The notes beneath the pieces were generated by a model. The model saw nothing but the letters and a program-made list of their open reading frames with translations, was not told where the DNA came from and made no database searches. A DNA stretch of 64,000 nt, from assembly GCF_019090095.1 (NCBI RefSeq), contig NZ_JAGQFP010000001.1:62001-126000 (forward strand). Direction: 5' to 3'. Positions 1-31,125 of this stretch are shown in pieces. Source of the stretch: Stutzerimonas stutzeri. Lineage in GTDB: Bacteria; Pseudomonadota; Gammaproteobacteria; Pseudomonadales; Pseudomonadaceae. Within the stretch, counting starts at the first letter, position 1. Every line of letters starts with the position of its first letter. A program made the translations under genes and the position numbers.

Positions 1-1
1 C

Positions 2-20772
<20,771 letters not shown>

Positions 20773-20845
20773 ACCATTCATCAATCAACTATCCAGGGCT
20801 GGTCCGGCGACATGCCGGGCCGGCGATCCCTTGAGTGAGGTTGCA

Positions 20846-21775
20846 ATGCTGCATCAGGAACTGTCCGCTTTTCTCGATATGGTCGACGAAGGCCGCCAGA
20901 GCGGGCGCCCGGCGCTGCACGAGTTGCCGGTGAGTCGCGCGCGTGAAGACTTCGAGGCCGCATCCGAAGCCCTGAAGGCCGGTGCCCCTCGGTTGTCGGT
21001 GGAGCCGTTGACGCTCGCGCTGCCGGGACGAACGCTGCCAGCCCGGCTGTATCGCCCGACGGTGCAAGGTTCGGCGCCGCTGATGCTGTATTTCCACGGC
21101 GGCGGCTACGTGGTCGGTAGCCTGGACTCTCATGATGGTTTGTGCCGCACCTTGGCCGATGCCTGCGGCTGCGCCGTACTTGCGGTTGGCTACCGGCTGG
21201 CGCCGGAGCATCCCTTTCCCGCGGCACCGGACGATGCACGTGCGGCTTGGGAATGGTTGCAGGCGCATGGCGAAGCGCTCGGCCTCGACCCGAGCCGGGT
21301 AGCGGTGGCTGGCGACAGTGCTGGCGCCACGCTGGCCACGGTCCTGGCTGCGCAACTGGCGGCGGAAGGCGGTCCAACGCCCTGTGCTCAGCTGCTGTTC
21401 TATCCGGCGGTGGATGCCCAGGGCGGAAGCGAATCGCGTGAGTTATTCGCCGATGGCTACCTGCTGGAGAGCGCCACGCTGGACTGGTTTTACCAGCAAT
21501 ACGCGCCGCACGCTTCGCAGCGACGTGATTGGCGCTGTTCGCCGCTGTATGCCGAGCAACGGTTGCGGGGCAGCGCGCCGGCGTTATTGCTGATCGCCGA
21601 TTTCGATCCGTTGGTGGATGAAGGCCTGGCCTATGGCGAAGCCTTGCAGGCTCAGGGCGTGGAGGTCGAGGCGGTGGTCTGTCGCGGCATGACGCACGAC
21701 TTCCTGCGCATGGGAACCATCGCCGACGTGGCCGGCTATTTCCAGCGGATCGCTCGGTTTCTGCATCGGCATTGA
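20846..21775 (+). CDS. Alpha/beta-hydrolase, HSL (hormone-sensitive lipase) family
   Basis: A 309-residue esterase/lipase of the HSL family. The oxyanion-hole motif HGGG lies near residue 82, the nucleophile elbow is GDSAG near residue 160, and the catalytic Asp and His fit DFDPLVDE and GMTHDF near the C-terminus. I chose the ATG at 20846 because the purine-rich gagtgagg lies just upstream; a longer frame back to 20738 would overlap the NRPS end. It follows the NRPS by 73 bases on the same strand with no visible terminator, so it is probably the last gene of that operon. It has no signal peptide and is likely cytoplasmic. A role in releasing, trimming or hydrolysing the lipopeptide is inferred from position only. 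It does not have the GHSMG-type elbow of a type II thioesterase. Confidence 0.88.
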   Translation: MLHQELSAFLDMVDEGRQSGRPALHELPVSRAREDFEAASEALKAGAPRLSVEPLTLALPGRTLPARLYRPTVQGSAPLMLYFHGGGYVVGSLDSHDGLCRTLADACGCAVLAVGYRLAPEHPFPAAPDDARAAWEWLQAHGEALGLDPSRVAVAGDSAGATLATVLAAQLAAEGGPTPCAQLLFYPAVDAQGGSESRELFADGYLLESATLDWFYQQYAPHASQRRDWRCSPLYAEQRLRGSAPALLLIADFDPLVDEGLAYGEALQAQGVEVEAVVCRGMTHDFLRMGTIADVAGYFQRIARFLHRH

Positions 21776-22124
21776 AGCCTTCGGCAGGGCATCGACGGTG
21801 CCGCGCATGCACGTGCAGTGATAACGACGACCCTGTCGGTCGCTGAGGGATTTGCTGTGGCGCGCCGCTCCGTAACGGGGACCCGGTCGGGCGGGCCGGG
21901 TCACACCTCTGCCCACCGTGCCCCGCCGAGGCAGGCTGCTGACTGACACTGTGTCGCATGCTGAGCGGCTCACGAATGAGCGGCTCCGGAACGACCGCGC
22001 GCTTCCAGGCTCCAAGGGTTGAGCCGCACGAGAGCGCTTCCTCAATGCATTCCTACCGCGTCAACCCAATTGTTCGTCCCGTCCTGCCACTGTCTGTGCG
22101 TGCGCCGAAGAGGTTTGCGCACGA
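21776..22124. other. Gap of about 350 bp without a gene
   Basis: No convincing ORF lies here. A 7-bp inverted repeat (gacccgg at 21880-21886, ccgggtc at 21896-21902) could form a hairpin, but no T-run follows it, so I do not call a terminator. The end of the gap carries aagagg about 10 bases before the next start codon. This is the apparent right border of the NRPS locus. Confidence 0.5.
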
Positions 22125-24275
22125 ATGAAGGCCAGCCGACTCATCATTTTGGCCCTGCTCATCGCAGCGGTTGCCTGCTTCTTTATTTTCGATCTTGGCG
22201 AGTATCTGACGCTCGAGTCGATCAAGGCGCGAAGCGGCGCTTTGCATGCACAGGTGCAAGCCCATCCCTGGTGGGCGCGCGGGGTGTTCTTCCTGGGCTA
22301 CGCCGCGCTCACCGCGTTGTCTTTCCCCGGTACCGTGGTGCTGACCTTGTTGGCCGGCGCGCTGTTCGGCCTGTTGGAAGGCACGCTGCTGGTGTCGATT
22401 GCCTCGAACGTCGGCGCCGTGATGGCCATGCTGATCAGCCGCTTCATGCTGCGCGATTGGGTGCAGAAGCGCTTCGGCAAGCAGATAACCGGTATCAACA
22501 AAGGCCTGGCGCGCGACGGCACCTTTTATCTCGTGTCGCTGAGGTTGATTCCGCTGGTGCCGTTCGTGCTGCTGAATCCGGCGCTGGGCCTGACGCGGGT
22601 GAGTATCTGGACGTTCTGGTGGACTACCCAGCTGGGCATGCTGCCGGGGCATGCCATCTATGTGAATGCCGGGCAGCAGCTGGTCCGCCTGCAATCGCTG
22701 TCCGGCATCCTTTCGCCGAGCATGATCGGCACGCTGGTGTTGCTGGCGGTGTTTCCGATTGTGGCGACGCGAATGCTGACCCTCTACAAGGCCCGCAAGG
22801 CTTACCGCGGCTGGCACAAGCCCAAGCGCTTCGAGCGCAACCTGGTGGTGATCGGGGGCGGCACCGGCGGCATGGCGACCGCGCGGATCGCGGCTTCGTT
22901 GAAGGCGCGGGTGAGCCTGATCGAGCGCCAGCGTCTTGGCGGGGTGGCCGTGCACGAGGGCAGTGTACCGGCCAGGGCCCTTAGCAGTTCTGCGGGGCTC
23001 GTGCATGCGCTGCGTCATGATCCGCGCACCGCGGGCAGTCAGTCGGCGGACGAGGTGGATTTTGCCGGCGTCATGACGCAGGTAAAGCGGCTGGTCGACA
23101 AAGCGGTGGAGGATGCCTCGCCCGAGCACTACGCCGAGCTGGGTGTTGAGGTGATTATGGGCGAGGGCCGGCTGAAATCGCCTTGGGAGGTGGAGGTGAA
23201 CGGTCGCACCCTGGCCACCCGGGCGGTCGTCATCGCCACCGGTAGCCGGCCGTGGATTCCGCCTATTCCGGGTCTGGAGGCGGCCGATCCGCTGACCTGC
23301 GATAACCTCTGGAACCTGCAAGAGCGCCCCGAGCGGCTGCTGATACTCGGCGGTGAGGCTGGCGCCTGCGAGTTCGCCCAGGCGTTCCAACGCCTGGGCT
23401 GCCAGGTCACGCTGGTCTGCAAGCGTGAGGGACTGCTCGAGGAAGAGGATGAAGATGCAGCCCGGGCGGTCACCGCTGCGTTGGCTGCCGATGGGGTTCG
23501 GGTACGGCTTGGCGTTTCGGCGCTGCGGGTCGAAGAGGTCGATGGCGAGCGTCAGATGGTCTGCGCCGTCGATGACGAAGGCGAGGAGAGACTGCCGTTC
23601 GATCGCGTCTTGCTGGCGCTTGGACAGAGTGCCGATATCGAGGGCCTGGGCACGGAAACGCTGGGGCTGTGTTGTGCAGACGATGGCAGCCTCGAAGTCG
23701 ATGAATACCTGGCGACTCGGTTCCCCAACATCTATGCCGTGGGCAGCGTGGCCGGGCCCTATGGCGCGCCGCACGTGGCCGAGCACCAGGCCTGGTATGC
23801 CGCGTTCAATTCGCTGTTCGGTGGTTTCAAGCGCTTCGTGGTCAGTGAGCGGGCGATACCCCATGCCGTGTTCACCTCGCCAGAGGTGGCTTCGGTCGGG
23901 CTTACCGAGGCCAAGGCACAGGCGCTGGGTGTAGAGTTCGACGTGACGCGCCTGAGCCTCGGAGCCATCGCCGGGGCGGTTGCCGAGGGGGCTGAAGATG
24001 GCTTCGTCAAAGTACTCACCGAGCGTGGCAAGGATCGCATTCTCGGGGTGACCATCGTCGGCGATCAGGCCAGCGAGACGCTTGCCGGCTTCGTCCTGGC
24101 GATGAAGCACAAGCTCGGTCTGAACAAGCTCGCCAACACCGTACAGCTCGGGGCGACCCTGGGGGAAGCCAGCCGAGTGGTCGCCACGGCCTGGCGACAG
24201 CAGCGCCGGCCGGCGCGCGCCATCGGCTGGTCCGAGCGGTTGCACCGCTGGCGACTCGGTGGCCAGCGGAGCTGA
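22125..24275 (+). CDS. VTT-domain membrane protein fused to a class-I flavoprotein lacking redox cysteines
   Basis: 716 residues. The first 230 or so form a DedA/VTT (SNARE-associated, TVP38-like) membrane domain with several hydrophobic helices. The rest is a pyridine-nucleotide-disulfide oxidoreductase fold, with an FAD motif VVIGGGTGGMATA near residue 241, a second dinucleotide motif (LILGGEAGACE) near residue 406, and a C-terminal dimerisation domain. In active relatives such as mercuric or lipoamide reductase the FAD-proximal site reads GGxCxNxGCxPSK. Here it reads GGVAVHEGSVPARAL, so both cysteines and the lysine are gone. The C-terminal HPTxxE-type motif is also altered (LGATLGEAS). 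FAD and NAD(P)H binding may persist, but dithiol chemistry should not. The fusion is a known architecture; its substrate is unknown. The start at 22125 has aagagg upstream. It appears to be a single-gene unit. Confidence 0.85.
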   Translation: MKASRLIILALLIAAVACFFIFDLGEYLTLESIKARSGALHAQVQAHPWWARGVFFLGYAALTALSFPGTVVLTLLAGALFGLLEGTLLVSIASNVGAVMAMLISRFMLRDWVQKRFGKQITGINKGLARDGTFYLVSLRLIPLVPFVLLNPALGLTRVSIWTFWWTTQLGMLPGHAIYVNAGQQLVRLQSLSGILSPSMIGTLVLLAVFPIVATRMLTLYKARKAYRGWHKPKRFERNLVVIGGGTGGMATARIAASLKARVSLIERQRLGGVAVHEGSVPARALSSSAGLVHALRHDPRTAGSQSADEVDFAGVMTQVKRLVDKAVEDASPEHYAELGVEVIMGEGRLKSPWEVEVNGRTLATRAVVIATGSRPWIPPIPGLEAADPLTCDNLWNLQERPERLLILGGEAGACEFAQAFQRLGCQVTLVCKREGLLEEEDEDAARAVTAALAADGVRVRLGVSALRVEEVDGERQMVCAVDDEGEERLPFDRVLLALGQSADIEGLGTETLGLCCADDGSLEVDEYLATRFPNIYAVGSVAGPYGAPHVAEHQAWYAAFNSLFGGFKRFVVSERAIPHAVFTSPEVASVGLTEAKAQALGVEFDVTRLSLGAIAGAVAEGAEDGFVKVLTERGKDRILGVTIVGDQASETLAGFVLAMKHKLGLNKLANTVQLGATLGEASRVVATAWRQQRRPARAIGWSERLHRWRLGGQRS

Positions 24276-24308
24276 ACGCCTGCCATCCTGGTTATGAACG
24301 ACGCGTAG

Positions 24309-25529
24309 TTAGCTGCGTTTAGCGCCGGTTGCAGGCAGCAATATCGTCAGCACACCCAGCAAGGGCATGAACGAACACAGCCGGTAGACGTATTCGATGC
24401 CGCGCAGGTCTGCCACGGAGCCAAGTGCCGCCGCGGCAATCCCACTGAACCCGAACATCAGGCCAAAGAACACCCCAGCGATCATGCCGACATTGCCGGG
24501 CACCAGTTCCTGTGCGTAAACCACGATGGCCGAGAAGGCAGAGGCCAGAATGAAGCCGATGATGACGCTGAACAGGCTGGTCCAGAACAGATTCAGATAG
24601 GGCATGGCCAAGGTGAAAGGGGCCGCACCGAGGATCGAGAACCAGATCACGGCCTTGCGCCCGATCCGGTCGCCGATGGGCCCACCGAAGAAAGTGCCCG
24701 CCGCGACAGCCCCGAGAAACAGGAACAGGTGCAACTGGGAGCTGGCGACGGAGAGCCCGAACTTCTCGATCAGGTAGAACGTGAAGTAGTTGGTGATGCT
24801 GGCCATGTAGATGTATTTGGACAATACCAGCAGGGCCAGAACGACCAGCGCCGTGATGACCTGACGACGGCCAAGCCCGAGGCTCGGATGGGGACCGGCC
24901 TTTTTCTTGTAGGTGTTCAGATGCCCGCGATACCAGCGGCTCAGCCGGTATTGCACGCCGATGGCAAACAGCCCGAACAGGCCGAACCACAGGATGTTGA
25001 GCTGGCCGAAGGGGATGATGATGGCGGCGGCCAGCAGCGGGCCGATTGCCGTGCCGGCGTTTCCGCCAACCTGAAACGTGGACTGGGCCAAGCCAAAGCG
25101 ACCGCCTGAAGCCAGGCGGGCCACACGCGACGTTTCAGGGTGAAAGGTCGAGGAGCCGATGCCGATCAGGGCCGCCGCCATGAGAATCGCCGGGAAACTG
25201 CTGGCGACACCGAGCATCAGGATGCCGATCGAGGTACAGACCGCACCGGCGGGCAACAGGAAGGGCTTCGGGTGGCGGTCGGTGTAGAGGCCGATCCAGG
25301 GTTGCAGCAGTGAGGCGGTTGCCTGAAAGGTCAGGGTGATCAGGCCTACCTGGGTAAAGGTCAGGCCGTATTCGGCTTTGATCATCGGGTAGATGGCCGG
25401 CAGAACGGCCTGGATCAGGTCGTTGATCAGGTGGGCGAGGGCACAGGAGAAGAGGATGCCCATCACCAGTGGGCTGGCGCTTGGTTGGTCAGACAGTGAT
25501 GCGCCGGCCTGGGCGCTAGGCATGGTCAT
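24309..25529 (-). CDS. MFS transporter, fosmidomycin-resistance (Fsr) type
   Basis: A 406-residue major facilitator with about 12 hydrophobic segments. It shows the family's N-terminal pattern (CALAHLINDLIQAVLPAIYP) and the MFS loop motif GDRIGRKAV between TM8 and TM9. Overall it matches the Fsr-like branch, whose E. coli member exports fosmidomycin; other members have no known substrate. I chose the ATG at 25529 because aggaacc lies about 8 bases upstream on the coding strand; the frame is open further upstream but is not protein-like. It converges with the flavoprotein gene across a 33-base gap and lies downstream of dnaE2 on the same strand, with about 160 bases between them. No regulator is adjacent. 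Confidence 0.88.
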   Translation of the reverse strand: MTMPSAQAGASLSDQPSASPLVMGILFSCALAHLINDLIQAVLPAIYPMIKAEYGLTFTQVGLITLTFQATASLLQPWIGLYTDRHPKPFLLPAGAVCTSIGILMLGVASSFPAILMAAALIGIGSSTFHPETSRVARLASGGRFGLAQSTFQVGGNAGTAIGPLLAAAIIIPFGQLNILWFGLFGLFAIGVQYRLSRWYRGHLNTYKKKAGPHPSLGLGRRQVITALVVLALLVLSKYIYMASITNYFTFYLIEKFGLSVASSQLHLFLFLGAVAAGTFFGGPIGDRIGRKAVIWFSILGAAPFTLAMPYLNLFWTSLFSVIIGFILASAFSAIVVYAQELVPGNVGMIAGVFFGLMFGFSGIAAAALGSVADLRGIEYVYRLCSFMPLLGVLTILLPATGAKRS

Positions 25530-25687
25530 TGAAGGTTCCTGTGTTGAGGCGATGGGCGCGGCGCTCGGCTGATCGCTCGTTCGATCACAGAGCTGGCAGG
25601 TACTGTAGCCGAGTGGGCGTGGGTTGGAGCAAGGGTCGGTCGGCATCAGCCTGCATCAAACGGGGCGAATGGCGTCGTTATCGCTGG

Positions 25688-28600
25688 TTACTGAAAGTCC
25701 CGGCTGCGAACGTCCAGCCCGGTCAGTAGCCCCGACAGATCACTCAAGCGTCCGGCGATGACATGGCGCACACCGCTTGCCGATTCCAGATGGCCGTCGA
25801 CGCGCAACAGCTGCGACTGAAGCAGCACTCGCCGCTGACGTTCAGCCAGATCACGCCAGACCACGACATTGATCATGCCGAATTCATCTTCCAGGGTAAC
25901 GAAGATCACGCCGCTGGCCGTCTGTGGTCGCTGGCGTCCGATCACCAGGCCGGCGACGCTGACCAGACGGCCGTGTTCGATATCGGCCAGCTCCCGCGAA
26001 CTGCGGCAGCGCCGGCTCCTGAGTGGCTCGCGCAGCAGGCTCAGCGGGTGAGGGCCGAGCGTGGTACCCAGGGTCGCGTAGTCGGTCAGCAGATCCTCCC
26101 CGACGCTGGGCTGCGGCAGCGGTACAGGCGCTTCCGGCGCGGCGCTGTGGTTGGCGAACAGCGGCAACTGCGGCTCGACCCCGGCGACGGCCCAGCGCGC
26201 CTGGTAGCGGTGTCCGGCCAGGCGTTGCAGGGCGCCGGCGTCGGCCAGGCGCTCGCGAGCGCCGGCATCCAGCCTGGCGCGAAGACACAGGTCATCGATG
26301 CTCACGAAGGGTTGCTTCTGGCGTGCGGCTTCGATGCGCCGTGCATCCTCTTCGCGAAAGCCGCGCACCAGGCGTAGGCCCAGGCGGATGGCCGGTTGCG
26401 GGTTGGCGTCTGGTTCGAGGCTGCAATCCCAGTCACTGTGCTGAACATCCACGGGACGAATCTCCAGGCCGTGGCGGCGAGCGTCCTGCAAGATCTGGTC
26501 GGGGTTGTAGAAACCCATTGGCCAGCTGTTGATCAAGGCACAGGCATAGGCGGCCGGCTCATGGCATTTAAGCCAGCAGCTGGCATAGGTGAGCAATGCG
26601 AAGCTGGCCGCGTGTGATTCGGGAAAGCCGTAGCTGCCGAACCCTTTGATCTGCTCGAAGATGCGGGCAATGAAGTCCGCCTGGTAACCCTTGGCGAGCA
26701 TGCGCTCGGTCAGGCGCTGGCGGTGATGTTCCAGGCCGCCATGCCGCTTCCAGGCGGCCATGGAGCGACGCAGCTCGTCGGCTTCGCCGGGCGTGTAGTC
26801 GGCGGCGACGATCGCCAGCTCCATCACCTGCTCCTGAAACAGGGGCACACCAAGGGTGCGCTCGAAGACCGGTCTCAGTTCATCGGACGGGTACTTCACT
26901 TCTTCCTCATTGTTACGCCGGCGCAGGTAGGGGTGGACCATGTCACCCTGAATCGGCCCGGGACGGACGATGGCAACTTGGATCACCAGGTCGTAAAAGG
27001 TCTTTGGGCGCAACCTCGGCAGCATGGCCATCTGCGCCCGCGATTCGATCTGGAACACGCCAACGGTATCGGCGCGGCTGATCATGGCGTAGGTCGCCGG
27101 GTCTTCCTGGGGCAGGGTGGCGATGGTCCAGCGCGTGCCGCGGTAGTGCTCGATCAGGTTGAAACAACGGCGCAGTGCGCTGAGCATGCCGAGCGCGAGC
27201 ACATCGACCTTGAGCAGCCCGACCAGATCGAGATCGTCCTTGTCCCACTGAATCACCGTGCGCTCGGCCATGCTGGCATTTTCCACCGGCACCAGGGTCG
27301 CCAGTGCGTGCTCGGAAATGACGAACCCTCCGGGATGCTGTGACAGGTGGCGGGGAAACCCGATCAACTCGCCAGTCAGCACCAACACCCGATGCAGCAC
27401 CGGGCTGCTCGGATCGAAGCCTGCCTCGCGCAAGCGTTCGTCATCCGGAATCCGGTCGCTCCAACGCCCGCAGCAGTCGGCCAAGGCATTAATCTGGTCG
27501 GGCGGCAGGCTGAGCGCCTTGGCGACGTCACGCAAGGCGCCGGTGGCGTGGTAGGTGCTGACAACGGCCGTGAGTGCGGCCCGTTCGCGGCCATAGCGGC
27601 GGAATACATATTGGATGACTTCTTCGCGGCGCTCGTGCTCGAAGTCGACGTCAATGTCCGGCGGTTCCTTGCGCTCGCGGGAGAGGAAACGCTCGAACAG
27701 CAATTTGCTCCGTGACGGGTCGAGCTCAGTGATGCCCAGCGCGAAGCACACGGTGGAATTGGCCGCCGAGCCGCGCCCCTGGCAAAGGATGTGCTGCTCA
27801 CGGGCGAAGCGCACCAGATCGTGCACGGTGAGGAAGTAGCTCTCGTACTTCAGCTCGGCGATCAGCTGCAGCTCATGCTCGATCTGGGCGCGCGTCTTCG
27901 TCGCCACGCCGTCCGGCCAGCGCCAGCGCACGCCCTCTTCAACCAGTTTGCGCAGCCAGGAGGTGGCGTTATGGCCGGCAGGCACCAGCTCGTGGGGGTA
28001 TCGGTACTCCAGTTGGTCGAGGTCGAACTGGCAGCGCTCGGCGATGCGTAACGTTTCGGCAAGCAGCTCGGCTGGATACAGCTGAAGCAGTTCGTCATAC
28101 CGGCGCAGATGCCGTTCGCCATTAGGGAATAAACAGTGGCCGGCCTGCGCCACCGGCAGGTGATGGCGGATCGCGGTCATGCAGTCCTGCAAGGCGCGGC
28201 GGCCACGGGCGTGCATGTGCACATCGCCGCAGGCCACTGCAGGCAGGCTCAGACGGCTGGCCAGTGCCTGCCATTGGCGCAGGCGCAGGGCGTCATCGGG
28301 CCCTCGGTGCAGTTCGATGCCCAGCCAGAGGCGATCCGCAAAGCGTTCACGCAGCCAGTGGCCTTCGAGATCGGCCTCGGGCTGGCGGGCGATCCAGATG
28401 GCCAACAACCCCTCCAGCGGCTCGCTCAGGTCATCGGCCAGAAAGCGATAGCGACCTTTCTCGGCGCGCCGGCGGGCGCGGGTGATCAACCGGCAGAGGG
28501 TTTGATAACCGGTCAGGTTCTCCACCAGCAGGACCAGCTTTGGCCCGTCCTCGATTTGCACCTCGCTGCCGATGATCAAGGGCATGCCGATGTCCTTCGC

Positions 28601-28765
28601 CGCCTGCCAGGCCCGTACGATACCGGCCAGGGTGCATTCGTCGGTGATGGCCAATGCCTGATAGCCCAGGCGTGCGGCGCGCTCGAAAAGTTCGCGGGCA
28701 CTGGAGGCGCCGCGCTGGAAGCTGAAGTTGGACAGGCAATGCAGTTCGGCGTAACCGGCCATCAT
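25688..28765 (-). CDS. dnaE2: Error-prone DNA polymerase III alpha subunit DnaE2 (ImuC)
   Basis: A 1,025-residue C-family polymerase, the catalytic part of the ImuA-ImuB-DnaE2 translesion mutasome. The N-terminal PHP domain begins at [12 protein letters not shown]. The polymerase active-site acid motif [16 protein letters not shown] lies near residue 400, and the C-terminal OB-fold segment ([14 protein letters not shown]) is present. The length fits DnaE2 rather than the replicative DnaE of about 1,170 residues. The start ATG overlaps the imuB stop (ATGA); an adjacent ATG at 28762 is equally possible. It is the third gene of an operon headed by a LexA box, so it should be induced by DNA damage. 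No lexA2 gene is attached here, unlike some other pseudomonads. Confidence 0.95.
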   Translation of the reverse strand: MMAGYAELHCLSNFSFQRGASSARELFERAARLGYQALAITDECTLAGIVRAWQAAKDIGMPLIIGSEVQIEDGPKLVLLVENLTGYQTLCRLITRARRRAEKGRYRFLADDLSEPLEGLLAIWIARQPEADLEGHWLRERFADRLWLGIELHRGPDDALRLRQWQALASRLSLPAVACGDVHMHARGRRALQDCMTAIRHHLPVAQAGHCLFPNGERHLRRYDELLQLYPAELLAETLRIAERCQFDLDQLEYRYPHELVPAGHNATSWLRKLVEEGVRWRWPDGVATKTRAQIEHELQLIAELKYESYFLTVHDLVRFAREQHILCQGRGSAANSTVCFALGITELDPSRSKLLFERFLSRERKEPPDIDVDFEHERREEVIQYVFRRYGRERAALTAVVSTYHATGALRDVAKALSLPPDQINALADCCGRWSDRIPDDERLREAGFDPSSPVLHRVLVLTGELIGFPRHLSQHPGGFVISEHALATLVPVENASMAERTVIQWDKDDLDLVGLLKVDVLALGMLSALRRCFNLIEHYRGTRWTIATLPQEDPATYAMISRADTVGVFQIESRAQMAMLPRLRPKTFYDLVIQVAIVRPGPIQGDMVHPYLRRRNNEEEVKYPSDELRPVFERTLGVPLFQEQVMELAIVAADYTPGEADELRRSMAAWKRHGGLEHHRQRLTERMLAKGYQADFIARIFEQIKGFGSYGFPESHAASFALLTYASCWLKCHEPAAYACALINSWPMGFYNPDQILQDARRHGLEIRPVDVQHSDWDCSLEPDANPQPAIRLGLRLVRGFREEDARRIEAARQKQPFVSIDDLCLRARLDAGARERLADAGALQRLAGHRYQARWAVAGVEPQLPLFANHSAAPEAPVPLPQPSVGEDLLTDYATLGTTLGPHPLSLLREPLRSRRCRSSRELADIEHGRLVSVAGLVIGRQRPQTASGVIFVTLEDEFGMINVVVWRDLAERQRRVLLQSQLLRVDGHLESASGVRHVIAGRLSDLSGLLTGLDVRSRDFQ

Positions 28766-30180
28766 GCGAACCAGCCGTGCAGCAGCAACGGCCCTCCCTC
28801 GGGCGAGCGGAAGGCCCAGCCCCGCTGGCCGGTGCGGGTCTCTACCAGGTAATAGTCGCGGCGCACATCGCCGCCATCCCACCAGCCGGACTCGATGCGC
28901 TCAGGTCCGGCGAGGATCCGTAGAGAGGCTTCGTGCAGGGGCTTCGGTTCGGCCAGTAGCCAGCCGGGGCGGGGGGCGATGTCCGGTGGCAAGTCATGGC
29001 CAACGAGCGGCTGCGATTGCCAGGCGCACTCGGGACGATGGTCGGCACGCGCGGCGAGGCCCTGCACGGCGTCGTCGCCCAGCCGGGCCCGGAGGCGCTC
29101 ACGCAGCTGCTCCCAGGCCAGCGACTGCTGCGGGCGTTCGTCGAACAGTTCGCGGTGCTCGGGGACGAAGGTGGGCAGTTCACGCGCGATCAGACGCACC
29201 GCCAGCACGGGCGCGGGCAGTTGCAGGTGATCCAGACGCCCGCGGGTCAGTTCGAACAGCCTGGCCGGATCACGCTCGGCACTGAGCAGACCGACCGTCA
29301 CCAGGCTGTCGTCCAGGTGGCGATGCTCCAGGTGCAGGACGAAGCGTTGAACTCCACTGTCGCGACCAGCCAGATAGGCAGCCAGATCGGCGGTCAGACG
29401 GCGTAGCGGGAAGAGTAGAGCCTGATGCGACTCAACCTCGAAGTTCAGCTCGATGCGCGCCTCGAAGTGGTCTGGAGGGCGATAGAAATCAAGCGCCAAG
29501 GGGCGCTGCCCGAGCAGGGTATCGAGATGCCTCAGGGTGTCTGCGCTAAAGCGCCGAGCCAGGCCATCACGGGGCAGGGCGAGTACCTGTTTGAGCGTTC
29601 GCAGGCCCATTCGGGTAAACGCGGAGGCCACTTCTCGTGGCAGCCCGAGGCGTTCTACCGGTAATGCTTCAAGGACGCGGTACAGCGAATCGCCATCCGT
29701 CACGGCCAAGCCGTCATGCACGTTGGCCAGTACCCGCGCGGCGGCCGGGTTCGGCGCCAGGGTGATGCGATGGGCAAAGCCCAGTGTGCGCAACTCTTCG
29801 CGCAGCCGCGCCTCCAGACGCGGCCAGGGGCCGAACAGGGCCAGGCTGGCATGGACTTCCAGCAGCAGGCAGCGCGGGTAATGCAGGCTGACCTGCGAAC
29901 TGAAGCCGTAAGCCCAGGCGGCAAGAAATTGCTGCCAGCGCTCGATCAACGCCAGATCATATTCAGCCGTGGTGAAGCCGCGGGTCACGGCCTGGGCGGC
30001 GATCAGCGACTGCCCCGGTTTGAGCCCCAGCGCTCGCGCCGCCGGATTGACTGCCTGCAGGATTCGGCGTTGCGGCGTCCCGCTCAACAGGGCCAGCGGT
30101 GCGTCGGCATCGGTGCGGTTGCGCAATACACCATCCATGGCCAGTTGCGGCAGTAGAACGCAAACCCAGAGCATGACCAT
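28762..30180 (-). CDS. imuB: Y-family polymerase-like mutasome protein ImuB
   Basis: A 472-residue member of the ImuB family, a DinB/UmuC homologue without polymerase catalytic acids. It is known to bridge the beta clamp and DnaE2. The N-terminus [19 protein letters not shown] matches the family, with PQLA where active Y-family enzymes carry their metal-binding acid. A helix-hairpin-helix-like segment ([19 protein letters not shown]) lies near residue 190. The start is uncertain: ATG at 30180 or 30174, neither with a strong ribosome-binding site, which suggests coupling to imuA, whose stop ends one base away. The frame is open about 390 bases further upstream, but that stretch lies antiparallel in sense to nothing and merely shadows imuA. 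Its 3' end overlaps dnaE2 by four bases. Confidence 0.92.
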   Translation of the reverse strand: MVMLWVCVLLPQLAMDGVLRNRTDADAPLALLSGTPQRRILQAVNPAARALGLKPGQSLIAAQAVTRGFTTAEYDLALIERWQQFLAAWAYGFSSQVSLHYPRCLLLEVHASLALFGPWPRLEARLREELRTLGFAHRITLAPNPAAARVLANVHDGLAVTDGDSLYRVLEALPVERLGLPREVASAFTRMGLRTLKQVLALPRDGLARRFSADTLRHLDTLLGQRPLALDFYRPPDHFEARIELNFEVESHQALLFPLRRLTADLAAYLAGRDSGVQRFVLHLEHRHLDDSLVTVGLLSAERDPARLFELTRGRLDHLQLPAPVLAVRLIARELPTFVPEHRELFDERPQQSLAWEQLRERLRARLGDDAVQGLAARADHRPECAWQSQPLVGHDLPPDIAPRPGWLLAEPKPLHEASLRILAGPERIESGWWDGGDVRRDYYLVETRTGQRGWAFRSPEGGPLLLHGWFA

Positions 30181-30181
30181 C

Positions 30182-30799
30182 TCAATGCCACGCCGCGTCA
30201 GGAATCGGCCGTGCCGGAGCCAGGCCGCCCCGGCATTTGAGTATCCGCAATTGGGCTGGCTGAGTCTCGACAGCCAGGCGCAGCGCCGCGGGTGAGGGAT
30301 TGACTGCTTCACGCAGGGGGCGATAGGCAAAGGCCAGGGTCTGGCCAGTCTCGGCAGCGACCTGCAGGCGCCGCAAGGCACGGTCATCGGCCTCTTGCGG
30401 CCAACACAGCACCGCGCCGCAGCTGCCCGAGCGCAGGCATTGTTCGGCAGCCCACAAGGCCTCGCGGCCTTCCGCATGGATGATCGACAACTGCTGCAAG
30501 TCCACGCCGGCTGCGAGCCAGGCATGGGGGTAGGGCACATGCGGGGGCGCCACCAGCGCCACGCGTTCACCGGCTGCAGTCAGCCGCGCCAGGGTTGGCC
30601 AGAGCAGGCGCAGTTCGCCGATACCGGTCGTGGCGATCAGCAGCTCGCTCAGTGCCGATTCCGGCCAGCCGCCGCCAGGCAGGGCAGCATCCAGGGCCGC
30701 ATGCCCGGTCGGCTGGTTACGGGTCGAGACGAGGCTGGACTGGCCGCGCCACAGCCGGCGCGCATCGAGCAGTTGATTGAGAGCGACCACGGCGGCCAT
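30182..30799 (-). CDS. imuA: Mutasome accessory protein ImuA (SulA/RecA-like)
   Basis: A 205-residue ImuA (SulA-like, distantly RecA-like) protein that accompanies ImuB and DnaE2 in damage-induced mutagenesis. The segment HAALDAALPGGGWPESALSE followed by GELRLLWPTL matches the family's degenerate Walker-type N-terminal region. I prefer the ATG at 30799, which has ggaag 10-14 bases upstream. An in-frame TTG at 30817 is possible but would sit right against the LexA box. First gene of the imuA-imuB-dnaE2 operon. Confidence 0.9.
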   Translation of the reverse strand: MAAVVALNQLLDARRLWRGQSSLVSTRNQPTGHAALDAALPGGGWPESALSELLIATTGIGELRLLWPTLARLTAAGERVALVAPPHVPYPHAWLAAGVDLQQLSIIHAEGREALWAAEQCLRSGSCGAVLCWPQEADDRALRRLQVAAETGQTLAFAYRPLREAVNPSPAALRLAVETQPAQLRILKCRGGLAPARPIPDAAWH

Positions 30800-30820
30800 G
30801 AAGGTAGATACTTCCAAATA

Positions 30821-30836
30821 CTGTATATGGATACAG
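30821..30836 (-). promoter_or_regulatory. LexA (SOS) box upstream of imuA
   Basis: The sequence ctgtatatggatacag is a near-perfect CTG-N10-CAG palindrome of the gammaproteobacterial LexA type. It lies 22 bases upstream of the imuA ATG, where bound LexA would block transcription of the mutasome operon. Confidence 0.9.
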
Positions 30837-31125
30837 TATTTGGGTTCCTGAAATGGCGGTCAAGTTGCGGCGATGAAAAGCGTGGCGGCGGTATCAGCGG
30901 CCATGGCTGGAAGAGTTTGGCGAGGATAAAGCCGAGACGGGAGAGCCAGATAAAGATAGGTGTTTTGATACGCCCAGTAGCTTTTATATTAAAAATAATG
31001 AATTCAATGACCATCAGTATTCGTTAGAACTATTTAAAGTCATGCGACAGACTGTTTAGTGCTCGCTTTAGCGGCGCCCGCGCACCGTTGGTGGCGAGCC
31101 TTACCCACAGTTTTCAGGAAATGTC

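Noticed and set aside
21880..21902. Inverted repeat as a terminator of the NRPS operon
   Set aside because: There is no T-run on either side and the stem is only 7 bp.
22053..24245. Minus-strand frame of 730 codons across the flavoprotein gene
   Set aside because: Composition (Gln, His and Arg-rich) and lack of any motif mark it as antisense noise.
30800..30817. TTG start for imuA at 30817
   Set aside because: It lies against the LexA box; ATG 30799 has a better-placed ribosome-binding site and gives the family's usual length.
30837..31125. ANR/FNR box upstream of the orphan ccoN
   Set aside because: The only TTGAT-like start (near 30963) has no matching ATCAA half at the right spacing.
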